Shown here in pieces: positions 10,751 through 23,415 of a stretch of DNA of 64,000 nucleotides. Position 1 is the first letter of the stretch. Each line of letters opens with the position of its first letter. Source of the stretch: Pachyseris speciosa (lineage: Eukaryota; Cnidaria; Anthozoa; Scleractinia; Pachyseridae); contig JAEMWC010000013.1 of NCBI GenBank assembly GCA_016490735.1, forward strand, positions 2,160,001 to 2,224,000. Reading direction: 5' to 3'. The notes under the pieces were generated by a model. It did no database searches. It was given only the letters and a program-made list of their open reading frames with translations, and was not told the origin of the DNA. Position numbers and translations under genes: made by a program.

Positions 10751-11904
10751 ATGAAGGCGTTTGCGAACTTACGGAAAAATTGTAATTTAGATCATTTTTA
10801 TTTGAGTTTCGGAAGTAATTCTCGTTGTTTTGATTTTGCTTCACCTCGCTCTGTGATTGGTTGGCAAATCTCGCGCCACTTTCTCAACCAATGAGAAGCA
10901 GAACCAAAACCAATCGCGACTTGTACACGCGCATAATTTTCCCACGCTTAGAGCCGACTTCATTACTTGGAATTTTGATGCATGGGCTCATCGCAGTGTT
11001 TGCGTCTTGCTGTGATTGGCATAAGGGGGGGGGGGTGCTCTTAATTAGGCTAATATTTTGTTTTGGTTAAACATTTTAAATCCTAACAGTTTCGTTATCA
11101 AGTGTGAATATATTTCGAGACAATCGACTTTCTTCGAATTAAGAAACCGTGCTTCAACGTTGCTTTGGTAACACGCATGGCTTCAAAAGTAATAAGAAAA
11201 GAAACTTTAGGCACATGTCGGAAAGACGTTTGGAGTAACAAGGGAATCAAAGATCGTCTTTCATCGGAATTTGTGGTGTACTCCAAAACCAGTGACCTAT
11301 TGCAGGTCTCTTTAAGGGACCTGTATGAAGGCGTTTGCGAACTTACGGAAAAATTGTAATTTAGATCATTTTTATTTGAGTTTCGGAAGTAATTCTCGTT
11401 TGTTTTGATTTTGCTTCACCTCGCTCTGTGATTGGTTGGCAAATCTCGCGCCACTTTCTCAACCAATGAGAAGCAGAACCAAAACCAATCGTGACTTGTA
11501 CACGCGCATAATTTTCCCACGCTTAGAGTCGACTTCATTACTTGGAATTTTGATGCATGGGCTCATCGCAGTGTTTGCGTCTTGCTGTGATTGGCATAAG
11601 GGGGGGGGGGGGTGCTCTTAATTAGGCTAATATTTTGTTTTGGTTAAACATTTTAAATCCTAACAGTTTCGTTATCAAGTGTGAATATATTTCGAGACAA
11701 TCGACTTTCTTCGAATTAAGAAACCGTGCTTCAACGTTGCTTTGGTAACACGCATGGCTTCAAAAGTAATAAGAAAAGAAACTTTAGGCACATGTCGGAA
11801 AGACGTTTGGAGTAACAAGGGAATCAAAGATCGTCTTTCATCGGAATTTGTGGTGTACTCCAAAACCAGTGACCTATTGCAGGTCTCTTTAAGGGACCTG
11901 TATT
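10751..11904. repeat. Tandem duplication, two units of about 575 bp
   Basis: Unit 1 (about 10751-11324) and unit 2 (about 11325-11904) are almost identical, both beginning ATGAAGGCGTTTGCG and ending AAGGGACCTGTAT. They differ mainly in the length of a G run (10 versus 13) and a few substitutions. Part of the unit (the GTGATTGGTTGGC and CCAATGAGAAGCAG segments) occurs again inverted at about 58010-58330, so the unit derives from a dispersed repeat. Short open frames inside are repeated with the unit and are not evidence of a gene. Confidence 0.9.
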
Positions 11905-12722
11905 CATTTTCTTTTGTACCCTTCCCCTTCACCCTTCTCACGCCATCTTCACTCCCGGTAACCCTATTAAAAAGGGCTAAAACATTTAGAGGATGTGAGC
12001 GAAAATAGCTTTATGTGATTGCTCTAAGGGTCTATATTGTTTTCAGACCTTAAGTCGAGGCCAGGCTAAATCGCTTTCTGAGTCCAACCTTCACGCTATC
12101 CACACCATACCCCACCCCCCCCCCCCCCCCAAACCTCCCTTGCCCCTTATCTGAAGATTTATATTCGTCACTTTCTAAGACCAAAGCTGTCCTACTACCT
12201 CCAAGGTAGTGCGACGTTTGTGTAACGCTATGCGTTGTAAAGTTTAGGTCCTACGGTTATGAGAATCGCAATAATTGCGGCTTTTTTCTAATCAGTTTAC
12301 AGAGGATGATGAAAGCCGTCGTTCCTCCACGCACAGTCTCCATCAAGAAAGACACCAATAATTAAACTGAGAGAATTATAAACAACACAAGGTATAGAAT
12401 ACAAACTTTTTATAAGATGCGACAACAACAAAAAAAACAGCTTAGGGCTAATTTATGGGTTATACCTCAATCACAAGGCCTTAGAAGCACTGCTAAAAAA
12501 TTGCAGTAAGTCAGATGCGAAAACAAACAAATGGCAATAAAGCTTTGAGTAACTATTGAGATATGAATGATTAAAAAAGTAAAGGAGCATATCGCACACT
12601 CAATTCCAATAAAAAATATGGAATTTCTTTTATGCGACTGGTATTGTCCTTACACTGGCCCTAAAAGATCATCAAAAGGTCTGAATGAGGAGCGTTTTTC
12701 CTACGCAAAGAAGACAGTATAG
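11905..12722. other. Gene-free stretch before the minisatellite
   Basis: Contains a C-rich tract near 12112-12131 and AT-rich sequence. No gene recognised. Confidence 0.55.
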
Positions 12723-15425
12723 CACGAGTAAATCACTAGACAATCAAAAGAGTCTATACAAAAATAAAGAAACAAAATCACAAAAGTCAATACAAACACT
12801 AAGAAACACAAGCACAAGAGTTCATACAAACACGGAGAAACACAAGGACAAGAGTTCACATAAACACTGATAAATAGAAGCGCAAGAGTAAATACAAACA
12901 CGGAGAAAACCACAACAGTCCACAAGAACACTGAGAAACAAAAGCACAACAGTCCATACACACGCAGAAACATAAGCACAAGAGTTCATACAAACACTGA
13001 GAAACACAAGTGCAAGAGTCAATACAAACACTGAGAAACACAAGCGCAAGATTCCATACAAACACTGAGAAACACAAGCACAAGATTGCATACAAACACT
13101 GAGAAACACAAGTACAAGACTCCATACAAACACTGAGAAACACAAGCGCAAGACTCCATACAAACACTGAGAAATACAAGCGCAAGAGTCAATACAAACA
13201 CTGAGAAACACAAGCGTAAGAGTCCATACAAACACTGAGAAACACAAGCGCACAAGAGTCCACACAAACACTTAGAAACACAAGCACCAGAGTCTATACA
13301 AACACCGAGAAACACAAGCACAAGAGTCCATACAAACACTGAGAAACACAAGCACAAGAGTCTATACAAACACTGAGAAACACAAGCACAAGAGTACATA
13401 CAAACACGCAGAAACACATGAACAAGAGTCCAAACAAACACTTAGAAACACAAGCACAAGAGTCTATACAAACACCGCGAAACACAAGCACAAGAGTCCA
13501 TACAAACACGGAGAAACACAAGCACAAGAGTCCATACAAACACTGCCGAGAAACGCAATCGCAGAGTCTAATACAAACACTGAGAAACACGAGCAAACAG
13601 TTCATCTAAACACAGAGAAAGGCAAGCACAAGAGTCCATACAAACACTGAGAAACTCAATTACAAGAGTCCATACAAACATTACCGAGAAACACAAGCGC
13701 AGAGCCTAATACAAACTAAGAAACATGAGCAACTAGTCCATCTAAACACTGAGAAACACAAGCACAAGAATCCATACAAACACTGAGAAACAGAAGCACA
13801 GGGTCCGTACAAACACTGACTAGAGAAACACACGCACAAGAGTCTGGTCTCTATACAAACACTGAGATACAAGCACAAGAGTCCGTCAAACACTGGGAAA
13901 CACAAGTATTAGAGTCCGTACAAACACTGAGAAACTCATTAACAAGGGCCCATAGAAACACTGCGGAGAAGCGCAGAGCTTAATACAAACTAAGAAATAT
14001 GAGCAAACAGTCCAACTATACACTAAGAAACGCAAGCAAACGAGTCATACAAACACTGAGGAACACAAACACAACAGTCCATACAAAAACACCGAGAAAC
14101 ACAAGAATAATAGTCAGTGCAAACACGGAGAAATACAAGCACAAGACGAAACACAAGCACAAGAATCAATGCAAACACTAAGAAACACACGCGCACAGTC
14201 CATACAAACACAGAGAAACCCAAGCACTAGAGTCCATACAAACACTGAGAAACAGTAGCACAGAGTTCATAGAAACACTGACAAACACAAGGTTGGAGTC
14301 CAAAGAAAGCGGCACAGAGACACACAAATTAGCACAAGAGTCCATACAAACACTGCCGAGAACCACAAGCGTAGAGTCTATACAAACACTGAGAAACTCA
14401 ATCACAAAAGTCCATTGAAACACTTCCGAGAAACACAAGCGCAGAGTCTAATACAAACACTGAGAAACACGAGCAAACAGTTCATCTAAACACAGAGAAA
14501 GCAAGCACAAGAGTCCATACGAGCACTGAGAAACACAAACACAAGAGTCCATACAAACACTGCCGAGAAACTCAAGCACAAGAGTCCATACGAACACTGA
14601 GAAGAACAAGAATAAGAGTGCGTTAAAATATTGCCTAGAAACACGATCGCAAACTCTAATACACACACTGAGAAAAACGGGCAAACAGTCCATCTAAACA
14701 CTCAGGAACGCATGCACAAGATTCCATATAAACACTGAGAAACACAAGCACAACAGTCCATACAAACACTGCCGACAAACACAAGCACAGAGTCTTATAC
14801 AAACACTGAGAAAAAGGATCAAACAGTCCTTCTGAACACGGAGAAACACAAGCGCAACAGCTTAATACAAATACTGAGAAACACAAGCGCAGGAGTCCAT
14901 ACAAAACATACAACCACGGGGAAACCGGCACTTGGAAACATAAGGACAAGAGTCTATGCAAACACTGAGAAACCCAATCACAGGAATCCATACAAACACT
15001 GTCGAGAAACACGAGTAAACAGTTCATCTATATAAACACTGAGAAACGCAAGCACAAGAGTCCATACAAACACTGAGAAACACAAGCGTAAGAGTTCGTA
15101 CAAATACTGCCGAGAAACACAAGCGCAAAGTCTAATACAAACACTGAGCAACAGTCCACCTAAACACTGAGAAACGCGTGCACAAGAGCCATACAAACAC
15201 TGAGAAACACAAGCACAGCAGTCCATACAAACACTGAGAAACACAAACACAAGGTGTCCGTACAAATACTGCCAAACACGAGCAAACAGTCCATCTAAAC
15301 ATTGAGAAACGCACGCACAAGAGTCGATACAAACACTCGGAAACACAAACGCGAGAGTCCATAGATACATTTTCAAATACAAGCGCAAGTGTCGATACAA
15401 ACACTTAGAAACATTAGAGTCGATA
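12723..15425. repeat. Minisatellite, 34-bp unit, about 80 copies over 2.7 kb
   Basis: The plus-strand unit is close to AGTCCATACAAACACTGAG followed by AAACACAAGCACAAG. Counting between successive GAGTCC motifs in the cleanest part (13.3-13.5 kb) gives 34 bp. Copies are most uniform at 12.97-13.55 kb and more diverged, with indels, toward 15.4 kb. Because 34 is 1 mod 3 and the minus strand of the unit lacks stops, all three minus frames stay open and encode the same 34-residue Cys- and Val-rich period (for example SVCMDSCACVSQCLYG). I treat these frames as a by-product of the repeat. Confidence 0.95.
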
Positions 15426-18400
15426 TTGAAATTTTTTAAATAAAAAGTTGTAGTTTTTCTTTGAGCAAATTAGGCTTTTTGTCAGATAACCATAAATGCC
15501 GCCAAATTCAGACCTTCCTTTGTTTTCGAGCGTGGTTGTGCAAAGCACAGTTAACAAAATATAGGAGAAATCTTTCACATGAATTCAGTTTTACAATTTT
15601 TAGTGAGGATACCATGGAATGATTTTTTGGCTTCATGGCTTTGACTAATTTCAAACTACAAATTTAAGCTAAGAACTTCTTTCACATTATTAAGATCAGT
15701 TTATCAAAACTGAATAATTCAAAACCAGTAAGGTCAATTATCCTCATCACTGTTTTTCTTAATGAAAGTTTCTATTCACTTTCTGATAAAAAAAAAAGTC
15801 AATGTATCAGCGAAAGGAAGCCATTCTCTTACTATTTTTCAAGGTAGTTAAGTCTAAATCTTTAGTGTTATTATGCATATTTTTTCCATGGTAACATCTG
15901 TTCAAAAGGTTTCAATTTCCGGCCTAAAGATAAGAGAAAAATACGGGCGCTTTTAATGCGCATGCGCCATTTTTTTTAAAAAATTCCATTTGTAATTTTT
16001 TTACGCCAAAAAAGACTTAGAAAAAATACGGCGCTCGTAATACGCATGCGCCATTTTTTTTCAAATCTCAAATCCATTCTTAATGTATCTACTATTATTA
16101 CGTGTATATAGTAGTAATTAAAGGTGCAATAGAATAAAAAAAGTCTGTCTTGTATTCTTTATTTCTCTCGACTATTTCACAGTAACAGTAATTAATATTA
16201 AAGTGTTTGAAAAAATTTCAAGTATCTCAAGAATGTGCTCGTGTATATACTAAGTCTTTTGGCGGGAAAATTTGGTGAAATTTGCACAGCGTTTCCCCTG
16301 GCAACATTTCTGACAAAAATTTAAAAGAGATACGTCTTTCAAAGTTTCCCGCCAGTAAAATGCGTACACCACCTCGTGAGAGAATCACAAAAAATAATTT
16401 GGAATTCCCCTTTGACAAAAATCTATCCGAGAACAGTTAACTCATAAAAGCTCAACATCAAAAAAAAGTTTTCGAAAACAATTAACCCCGAAATGTTTTG
16501 GCATTAATTCTCACGAGATGGTGTATGGAAGATACTCGAGTTGAAAGCAACATGGCGAGATACAGTCAACGGAAACTTTCAGTGCATTGTCATTTCAAGG
16601 AAAAGATTTCATTGCCAAATAAGTCCTGCTTTTACCATGTTTGTTATTTCACGTCCAATTTTATCCTCTGTTTTGAAAGCATTACTGTAAATTGCCATGT
16701 TGCCTTTAACAAAACTTTTTTTTTCAACCGGCATAACTGTTGTTTGTAACACAGAAATAAATATCTATTTTAAAAAAACCCGAGGTCCCTTGAAACAATT
16801 TAACTGGACCGAAGAAAAAACGATTCAAATAATTCAGATCCATGCTTGTGCTTTCCCAGTTTAAGTCATCATAAACAAAGTTTCCGCATAAAATTCTCCA
16901 AAGTTTTTAATTCGGAATACCATATCCCTACTTTGCTTTCATTATTTTAATCTTGTGTTACATACAAACAGAGTGCCCGCAGAATAAAAAGAAGTTCGAT
17001 TACAGTTGCAAATCAGCGTAGCTAAGTTTTAAACCCATTGTCTGGTTTAGATTATTTTTTCCCATTGAATTTTGAAGTATGCAAGCTGCATGTAAAGTTT
17101 TCTTTTTGCACTGAAATAAACTAAAATGAGGTTGTAGAGACTGCAAGCATGCAAAGCAACGACAAAAAAGTCTCTTAGCTGAACATTTTTTACTGTCCGA
17201 TCTTACATCGACAACTAGGATTAGAAGCGCAATGATATTCCAAAACAAGCGAAGATTAGATGCGTAAGCACGGGAAATGAATTAGGAAAATCAAGTTGAC
17301 ATTATCAAATCAAAACTAATTTGCACCGTTTCGGCAATAGAATATTCTGATATGTTCCTGTTATTGAGAGCTTAAAGCGACGACAACGAAAATAAAATAA
17401 TGTCATTTCGAAGTATAAGGTCGCATTGTTGTAACTCTCATGTGTTTACTCTAACAAAGGCGTTCCAACTTGTAAAATTTCGGAACGAATTATCCATGAG
17501 AAAAATTGCGATGGACGTCTTTGAATTAAAGAAAAAGAAAGAAAAAGAAAGAAAAGTAGTCTTTCCGCAAATTACAAAGAAACCAAAGAGCTTCAAAAGG
17601 TGAAACTTCACGCCCTAATTAGCAGCAGTGGAAGCTACGCTGTGGCTAAATTTCAGCTCGCTAGTTTTGTTTTGTGCTAAGATATTACAGTTTTGCAAAA
17701 AGTGTCCAGAAATAGGGCAACTAACCGCATGTAAGCTATTTCCAACAAAGAGCTATGAGTTGCCTGAGGTTACTCGACAATTTTAAGATTACCTTGAAAT
17801 TTCTTTGTTCATCAGGGACTGGCATTCACCCAAACAAATCATTGTATCGCAAAACAAAGCGATTCAAAAGTTGCCTAGAATTTTGCAAGAAAATAGATAG
17901 CAATAAACTTAATTTTACTTCATTATTTCCAATTGACAAAAGCTTCGTGTCCTCTGAGCCCACTTCGACCGTTTAAGATTCTCTTTTTTATATTTCTTTG
18001 TTCAGGTAACATCCGAAAACAAACCATTGCAACGCAAAAGACTTGATTAAAAAGTTGCTTTACAAAACCGAAGTTAAGGTCATAGCTCTGCAAAATTCTT
18101 TCCAGCGTTTAAACCCAATGTCAAAAATGTCCGATCTATGGACTCTCATAACTGCTTTACAGTGCTAAATCTAACCGAGTTTACAAAAACATACACTGTA
18201 CTTCGAAACAATCAAAAAGCGTATCCTCTATAATGAGCTCGAACTGGCTTGCACACGGGGCTTAAACGGTACATGTAAACGTAGTTCCCCGCAAGTGCCT
18301 CCACTTCATGCTGGATCCAATTCAATACTGAGAATTCGAATATTCACGGTCTATTCAACGAAATACGAGACTGAAATTTGCACCGCTTTTATCAGCAAAG

Positions 18401-20095
18401 ATCTTGATTTGGTCATAGACTTTTGCACCAAATAAAGCAACAAGAAAGCATAAACTAGCTGGACATCAAAATGCAAAGCTTTTGAAATATTCAAACTTGG
18501 AAATCTAAGCCACAGAAAACACGAGTAAAATCGTAATGACGCAAAGATTGATGTTGTTAACGTCATAAGGTGTCTATGCATTTTAACAAAGACCAATACA
18601 AAAACATGGTACAGAAAAATTTTGTTTCAGTTCCTTGTCTATGGCATTGTACAATGGTAATAAAACTGGTAAACAGGATAGTTGAGTGAGTTCTCTATTC
18701 AGACCACTGCATGAAGTGAAAATGCAGTTTATTCCATCCACAGTAAAACATTTTTTCAATTTGATAAGAAATCAGTGCGTAACGTTTGGTTAATTTTTTT
18801 GAAAAGCAAATCAGTTGAAGTCAAAGTCGTTCACCTAAATAATAGCTAAACAGATGTTTTGGATCATGAAAGGTTCAATTGATTCTCAATTTAATTCATT
18901 CAACTGAACTGAACATCCACTTGATTTGTTATTTCAAGTTCATTAAACAATCCTGAGCAAACATTCACTTATTACTTGTGAAAAGAAACTGTATAAAGCA
19001 AAGGAAATCGAAATCGCAATCAATATATATCGTTGAACTTTTTTTCCCCAGGGCATTATCTACAAACAAGCAATGACATGAATCAAAAGATGAGTTATTT
19101 TCTAAAGTTAAATGTTTGTTTTTTGTTGTTGTTGTTGGTTTTTTTTTTTTGTGGTCCCCATAACTGATTTATTTCCTGTTCAAAGCCCAACTTTCTCGAA
19201 AACCAGACAAGAGGTTGTTTAAACTAAGCTCCCAATACGACAACAGAATGCTAGTCGCTTATGACGCAAAGTTTAGGACTATTTTATGGTGGCATTATTG
19301 AGAATTTTGCAAAAACGCTTTCCTGTTCCAGCCAACAATGGGCTAACTTAAGACCTATAAAATTTATTCACATCTTCAACAATTCAAACAATTCAAACAA
19401 ATTGAAGGAATCTTTGCAAAATTTCTTTAAGAAAACAAAAATGTAAAAGTACATCCTTGATGCCCTAACAGAGCCACCTTAAAAGCACCACTTTGCATCG
19501 TAAACTGAAATTGTTACTATGGAGAGAGTAGTTGAGCCAATACATCTGCGAAAAAATGGAAACCGTTTCTGTTTTAAAAATCAAAATACAAAGGGAAACA
19601 AAAAAGGCAAAGAAATTTTTTTTTATTCATAAGCCAAATAATCTAAACCAAATGAAGTCGATAATTATTTCACGATGAGCAGATTTGATAGCTCAACCTC
19701 CTCAATCCTCGATGGTGGCCGAGATGAAAGTGTTTTTAATGTTTTATTCCCAGAATCGTGAAACTCATGCCATGTGAGTTCGAGCTCTTTTGATTTTGCG
19801 GATGAAATCCAAGACTGTGACCATTCAGAAGAAAGCCACTGACAAGTACTTCCTGTGGTGTTGTTTATGTTGTACAAGGTGGTTCAAAGTTTTGAGTCTG
19901 TGGATAAAATCCTAAAGTGTGACCATTCAAATAAAAGCTACTGAGCAGTACTTTCCTGTGGTGCTGTTCATTATGCTGTGCAAGTAGTTCTAATTTTTAA
20001 GTCTTTGGATGCTATTTTAAAATGCGACCATTGAAAGTTATTGAACTGAACAAACAAAAAAACAAACTTTCTCGGCCACCATTTCAGCAAACAAC
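15426..20095. other. Long intergenic region, no gene recognised
   Basis: AT-rich DNA with only short open frames. A local tandem pair is visible: TAATGCGCATGCGCCATT near 15953 and TAATACGCATGCGCCATT near 16034, about 82 bp apart. No exon with credible splice sites and domain content was found. Confidence 0.6.
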
Positions 20096-20830
20096 TTAAT
20101 AAATTAAAGTTCTTATCTGTGCACCATTTCCTCCTGTACCAGTGATTCGAGTTCGTATCCTTGCGATTTCCTGTCTTTTTTTTCCCACGTGCACATCATT
20201 GACTTTGTTGTCCTGAAACACAGAAGTGACGTGGTTTAATAGCAAGGACAACGACATTGAGTTTCTATTTTCTACATAAGCAGTGCCAACGGCACAAATT
20301 CCCTTTGACTAAACGTTCGAATGCGTATATTGCAACATGGGCTGTGAAACTTTCCTGAACAATTTAGCATGACAAATGTCGAACGCACATAGCTACATGC
20401 ATTTCAGTCAAACACTGCTTGCAATGTTGACTTCCCTGTATTTTTCTAACTTATGATTAATTTCAGCGTTTATTTCAGCTTAGAAGTAAGATTGTTCTGT
20501 CTTCTGTTACACAACGAACCAAGCTGCGCTCAATATTCTTTGTTCAGTAAGACAAGTTTCAAACTCAAGCGACACTCAGATACGCGTGTCAGCCTTAGCG
20601 AAAGACGCTAAATGCCAAAGTCTTTAGCTTTTAAGACAAAAATTTAGAAAAAGCTTTCACAAACCAATGCTCACCTTCGGTTCGGCTTGTTTGCAGATTG
20701 ATTTCTGCTTTATCCTTCGTACGAATTCCTCATCATCTCTTGAAACGCAGGTCATCTGTACACCGCCACACCTTCGCCATCTTTGAGATTGCTTGGTTTG
20801 TAACACGTTCTACGAATTACATGAATATTG
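20096..20830 (-). CDS. Possible last two exons of an unrecognised gene
   Basis: The last candidate exon is 20096-20212 (acceptor TTCTGTGTTTCAG on the minus strand, 38 residues ending GAQIRTLIY and a TAA stop). The exon before it ends at 20675 with donor GTGAGC and stays open upstream to about 20830, coding a basic stretch containing CVSRDDEEFVRRIKQ. The join is in phase and both splice sites look good. I recognise no domain. Upstream, minus-strand 20752-21024 is also open in another frame. It may be an exon pair of a lineage-specific gene or chance. Confidence 0.3.
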
Positions 20831-21433
20831 ATTAGAACCTGGAGGCCAATCATGGACAAGCGAGTTCCTGGTTTGACATGAGTTTTGTTTGCACGCTTTT
20901 CCGGCGAGGGAACAAAAACAATATCGTTTGGTTGAGCATTCCACTGAAAAGGTGAAATTCTCGGAAACATTCCTTTTTCCCCCATTCCAACCGAAATGAC
21001 AGGAAAAACTAGCATACGGGGCATTCTTTCAGTGCAAGTGACTCTGGCTGAGGTTTCTCAGTGCAAATGGATTTCAAAGCTCTCAGATTAGTCAAACTGC
21101 TTTTACGAACTAAAAACCTGCTCTATAAAAGAACGTTCTATTTCTTTTCTTTTTGTTTTGCTTTTTTTCGTAAAAATGTTTAACGATCCAAAATGGTCGA
21201 AAATCAAAGATTTTACACGTAATCGCCATATTAACACGTCTATAGGGAAAAACTGGTGGAGCTGCTACGGAAAACTTACGAATGTTTCAGTTAGACGGTA
21301 AAGTAAAGGCTACTTGAGCTCCAAATGGAAAGTCAAGTTCCAGTAAATAAACAAAAACAAAAGCTACTAGACAACAAGTGACAAACAAACCGCTGAGCAG
21401 AGTTTCTTGAGAGCTCGGCCAAAATTTCCTTAA

Positions 21434-22550
21434 GGTGGCTGGTACCAGTTTTCAGCTTTTTCACGACGTAAACTTTAAGAGAAAAGACTACAAAGGCAAA
21501 CCGAGGCCGAAAGAAAACTTTTGCGAGATTAAATTATACATTTAGTTGTTGACCAAAAATAACTATTATTACACCATCAGCTGTTACCATGGCAACGGTA
21601 CTTTGGGGTTATTCAGAGCTCCATTTAAACCTCTGGCACTTATAATTTGAAAACTAACTTGGTGACCCCCTATTTTTTCACGTGATTACTTTTGCCATTT
21701 GAAAAGGAAACTGCAAAATGTTTTTAAAAAATTTCTATCAAGCGGATGTTTTATAAACGCGAGAAAAGGCAATTTATGAGTAGTGTAAAATTTCTCTGCA
21801 AGAATTTTCTTGAATTTTTTGTGACGTTTCCTCTTTACAAGACAAAAATATTGAACCAATAAAAAAAGGGGGTCACCGGGCTCGCTTTCTTGCAAAAAAC
21901 CTTCGTGAGTTGAGCAATTTCCACGCGCGTTTTCGCGCATTTCAAAATCTGGATTCTAAAAGATCGACATTTGCTCATGCGCTTTGCCGACTGCCGCTAA
22001 CCATTAAGCGTACAAGCGCGGGCACCTTGTTTGCAGTCCACGCGCCGAGCGCGCCGAGTAGATTTTTAATAGTCCACAGTTGCTGTTTTTACTGCTTGGC
22101 CAAATGTTTGGGCTTACAAACAAACAACAATAGGCGGTGAGGCATAGAAATAATAGAATGTTGAGATGTATTACCTGTAAGTACAATTGAAGTGCTATCC
22201 TACCTTCGCAGTTTTACAATTACTTTCCGGCTCCTTATCCTCCCGGTTCCCGACACGATCGATCGCAGTAGGGGTGGAAAGTTTCTCTTTGGAACTTTAA
22301 TATGCATTATCAATCTCCGGAAAAAAAATTTCCTGTGTAAATTGAATTAACTTAAGTCGATCGAGTATATACGGCCTCAGATAAACGCGAATTTCTTTTT
22401 GAACAGGACAAACGTAGCCTTGCTCGAAGAAAGCCTCGCGCCGCCATATTTGTTTTTGTTTTTCCCGTTCTTCAAATCTCGCGCGTTTAAAGTGTGACGC
22501 GCGCGCTACTGGCCAGACTCTCCACGCGAGGGAAACTGATACCAGCCACC
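21434..22550. mobile_element. TTAA-flanked DNA transposon, about 1.1 kb, non-autonomous
   Basis: Terminal inverted repeats GGTGGCTGGTACCAG (left) and CTGATACCAGCCACC (right, one mismatch) are directly flanked by TTAA at 21430-21433 and 22551-22554. TTAA duplication is typical of piggyBac-type and some Kolobok-type elements. No transposase frame is visible inside, so it depends on another copy for movement. Confidence 0.8.
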
Positions 22551-22554
22551 TTAA

Positions 22555-23415
22555 CGGCATTTCAAAATGGAAAATGACAGTCGCACTTAATTTGCTTTTT
22601 TCTTCCGCAGTTTGTGGCTTTTCACCAATTTTTGCTTTTTGTTTGTTCCAAGAAAACATGCAATATTGTCATGGCATGTAAAGTATTAGACCTCGAGTGT
22701 TCCCTTCTTTTTCTTAGGTATAGTCGGTAACGAGAGAAACACGCGAGTGAGCGCGCGAAAATTACTTTCCTCGAGGAGACCTGCAATTCTCTCGCACACT
22801 CGCGTGTTTGCCTCGCTGTACTATCCTGACAAGGGACTACTCCTATCTGGTCAAGTTTTTATCAGGCCAATTAGATTCTTTGTTACATCTAATGCAGCTG
22901 GACCCCGATCAAGCGAAGACATTTATCGGCAACAGGAGCAACACGAAGATGCATGTGTGGGAGGTAGGGAGAAAAAGGTACAGGAAGCGAAAGAACAGCG
23001 CATGTGGGAAAGCCTTTCAACTAAACACGGCCACAGTTATTGATGACCGCAATTATCATTTCTCTGTTATTGCATGAACCGACAAGTAAAGATTTTGAGG
23101 TCCGTTAAAAACAATGACCTGAAACCACTTCGTTTAATGCAATTTAAAATATGTCTTCTAGCTGTGGGAGACGAAAAAATTTGTTTGTTATAACCATTCA
23201 CTTTTGCACACCAATCACTATTAGCAAGGCCAAAGTCTAAAACCTGAGGGTCAGTTTTGTAATATTATCTATTCCAAGATTACTTGACCTTTTCATATTT
23301 TCTTGTAATTCAAAACTCTGTCCTCAACAGAGTAGAGTGTTCATTCTTTAACTATATCAGTTTGCGATTAGATATTTACAGCACGTCGTTCCATTGAAAG
23401 GCAGAGTTTTCTATA
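22555..23415. other. Intergenic region upstream of the skeletal-matrix-like gene
   Basis: CpG-rich near 22725-22815 (GAGTGAGCGCGCG and CGCACACTCGCGTG). Open frame 22808-23077 (89 codons) is unassigned. The promoter of the next gene should lie within the last few hundred bases; no definite TATA box was identified. Confidence 0.45.

Noticed and set aside
12822..13441. Cys-rich membrane-like proteins of 100-149 aa on the minus strand
   Set aside because: They follow from a stop-free 34-bp unit; all three frames give the same peptide, so there is no frame preference.
12723..15425. CRISPR-like regular repeat array
   Set aside because: Units are directly adjacent 34-bp copies with no unique spacers, in a eukaryotic intergenic region; it is a minisatellite.
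17000..17248. Small secreted cysteine-rich peptide on the minus strand
   Set aside because: The open frame begins with a TTG codon, has no ATG ahead of the hydrophobic stretch and no splice acceptor that would supply one; cysteine spacing matches no family I know.
22297..22659. 120-aa minus-strand protein
   Set aside because: It crosses the right boundary of the TTAA transposon, so the frame joins unrelated sequences.
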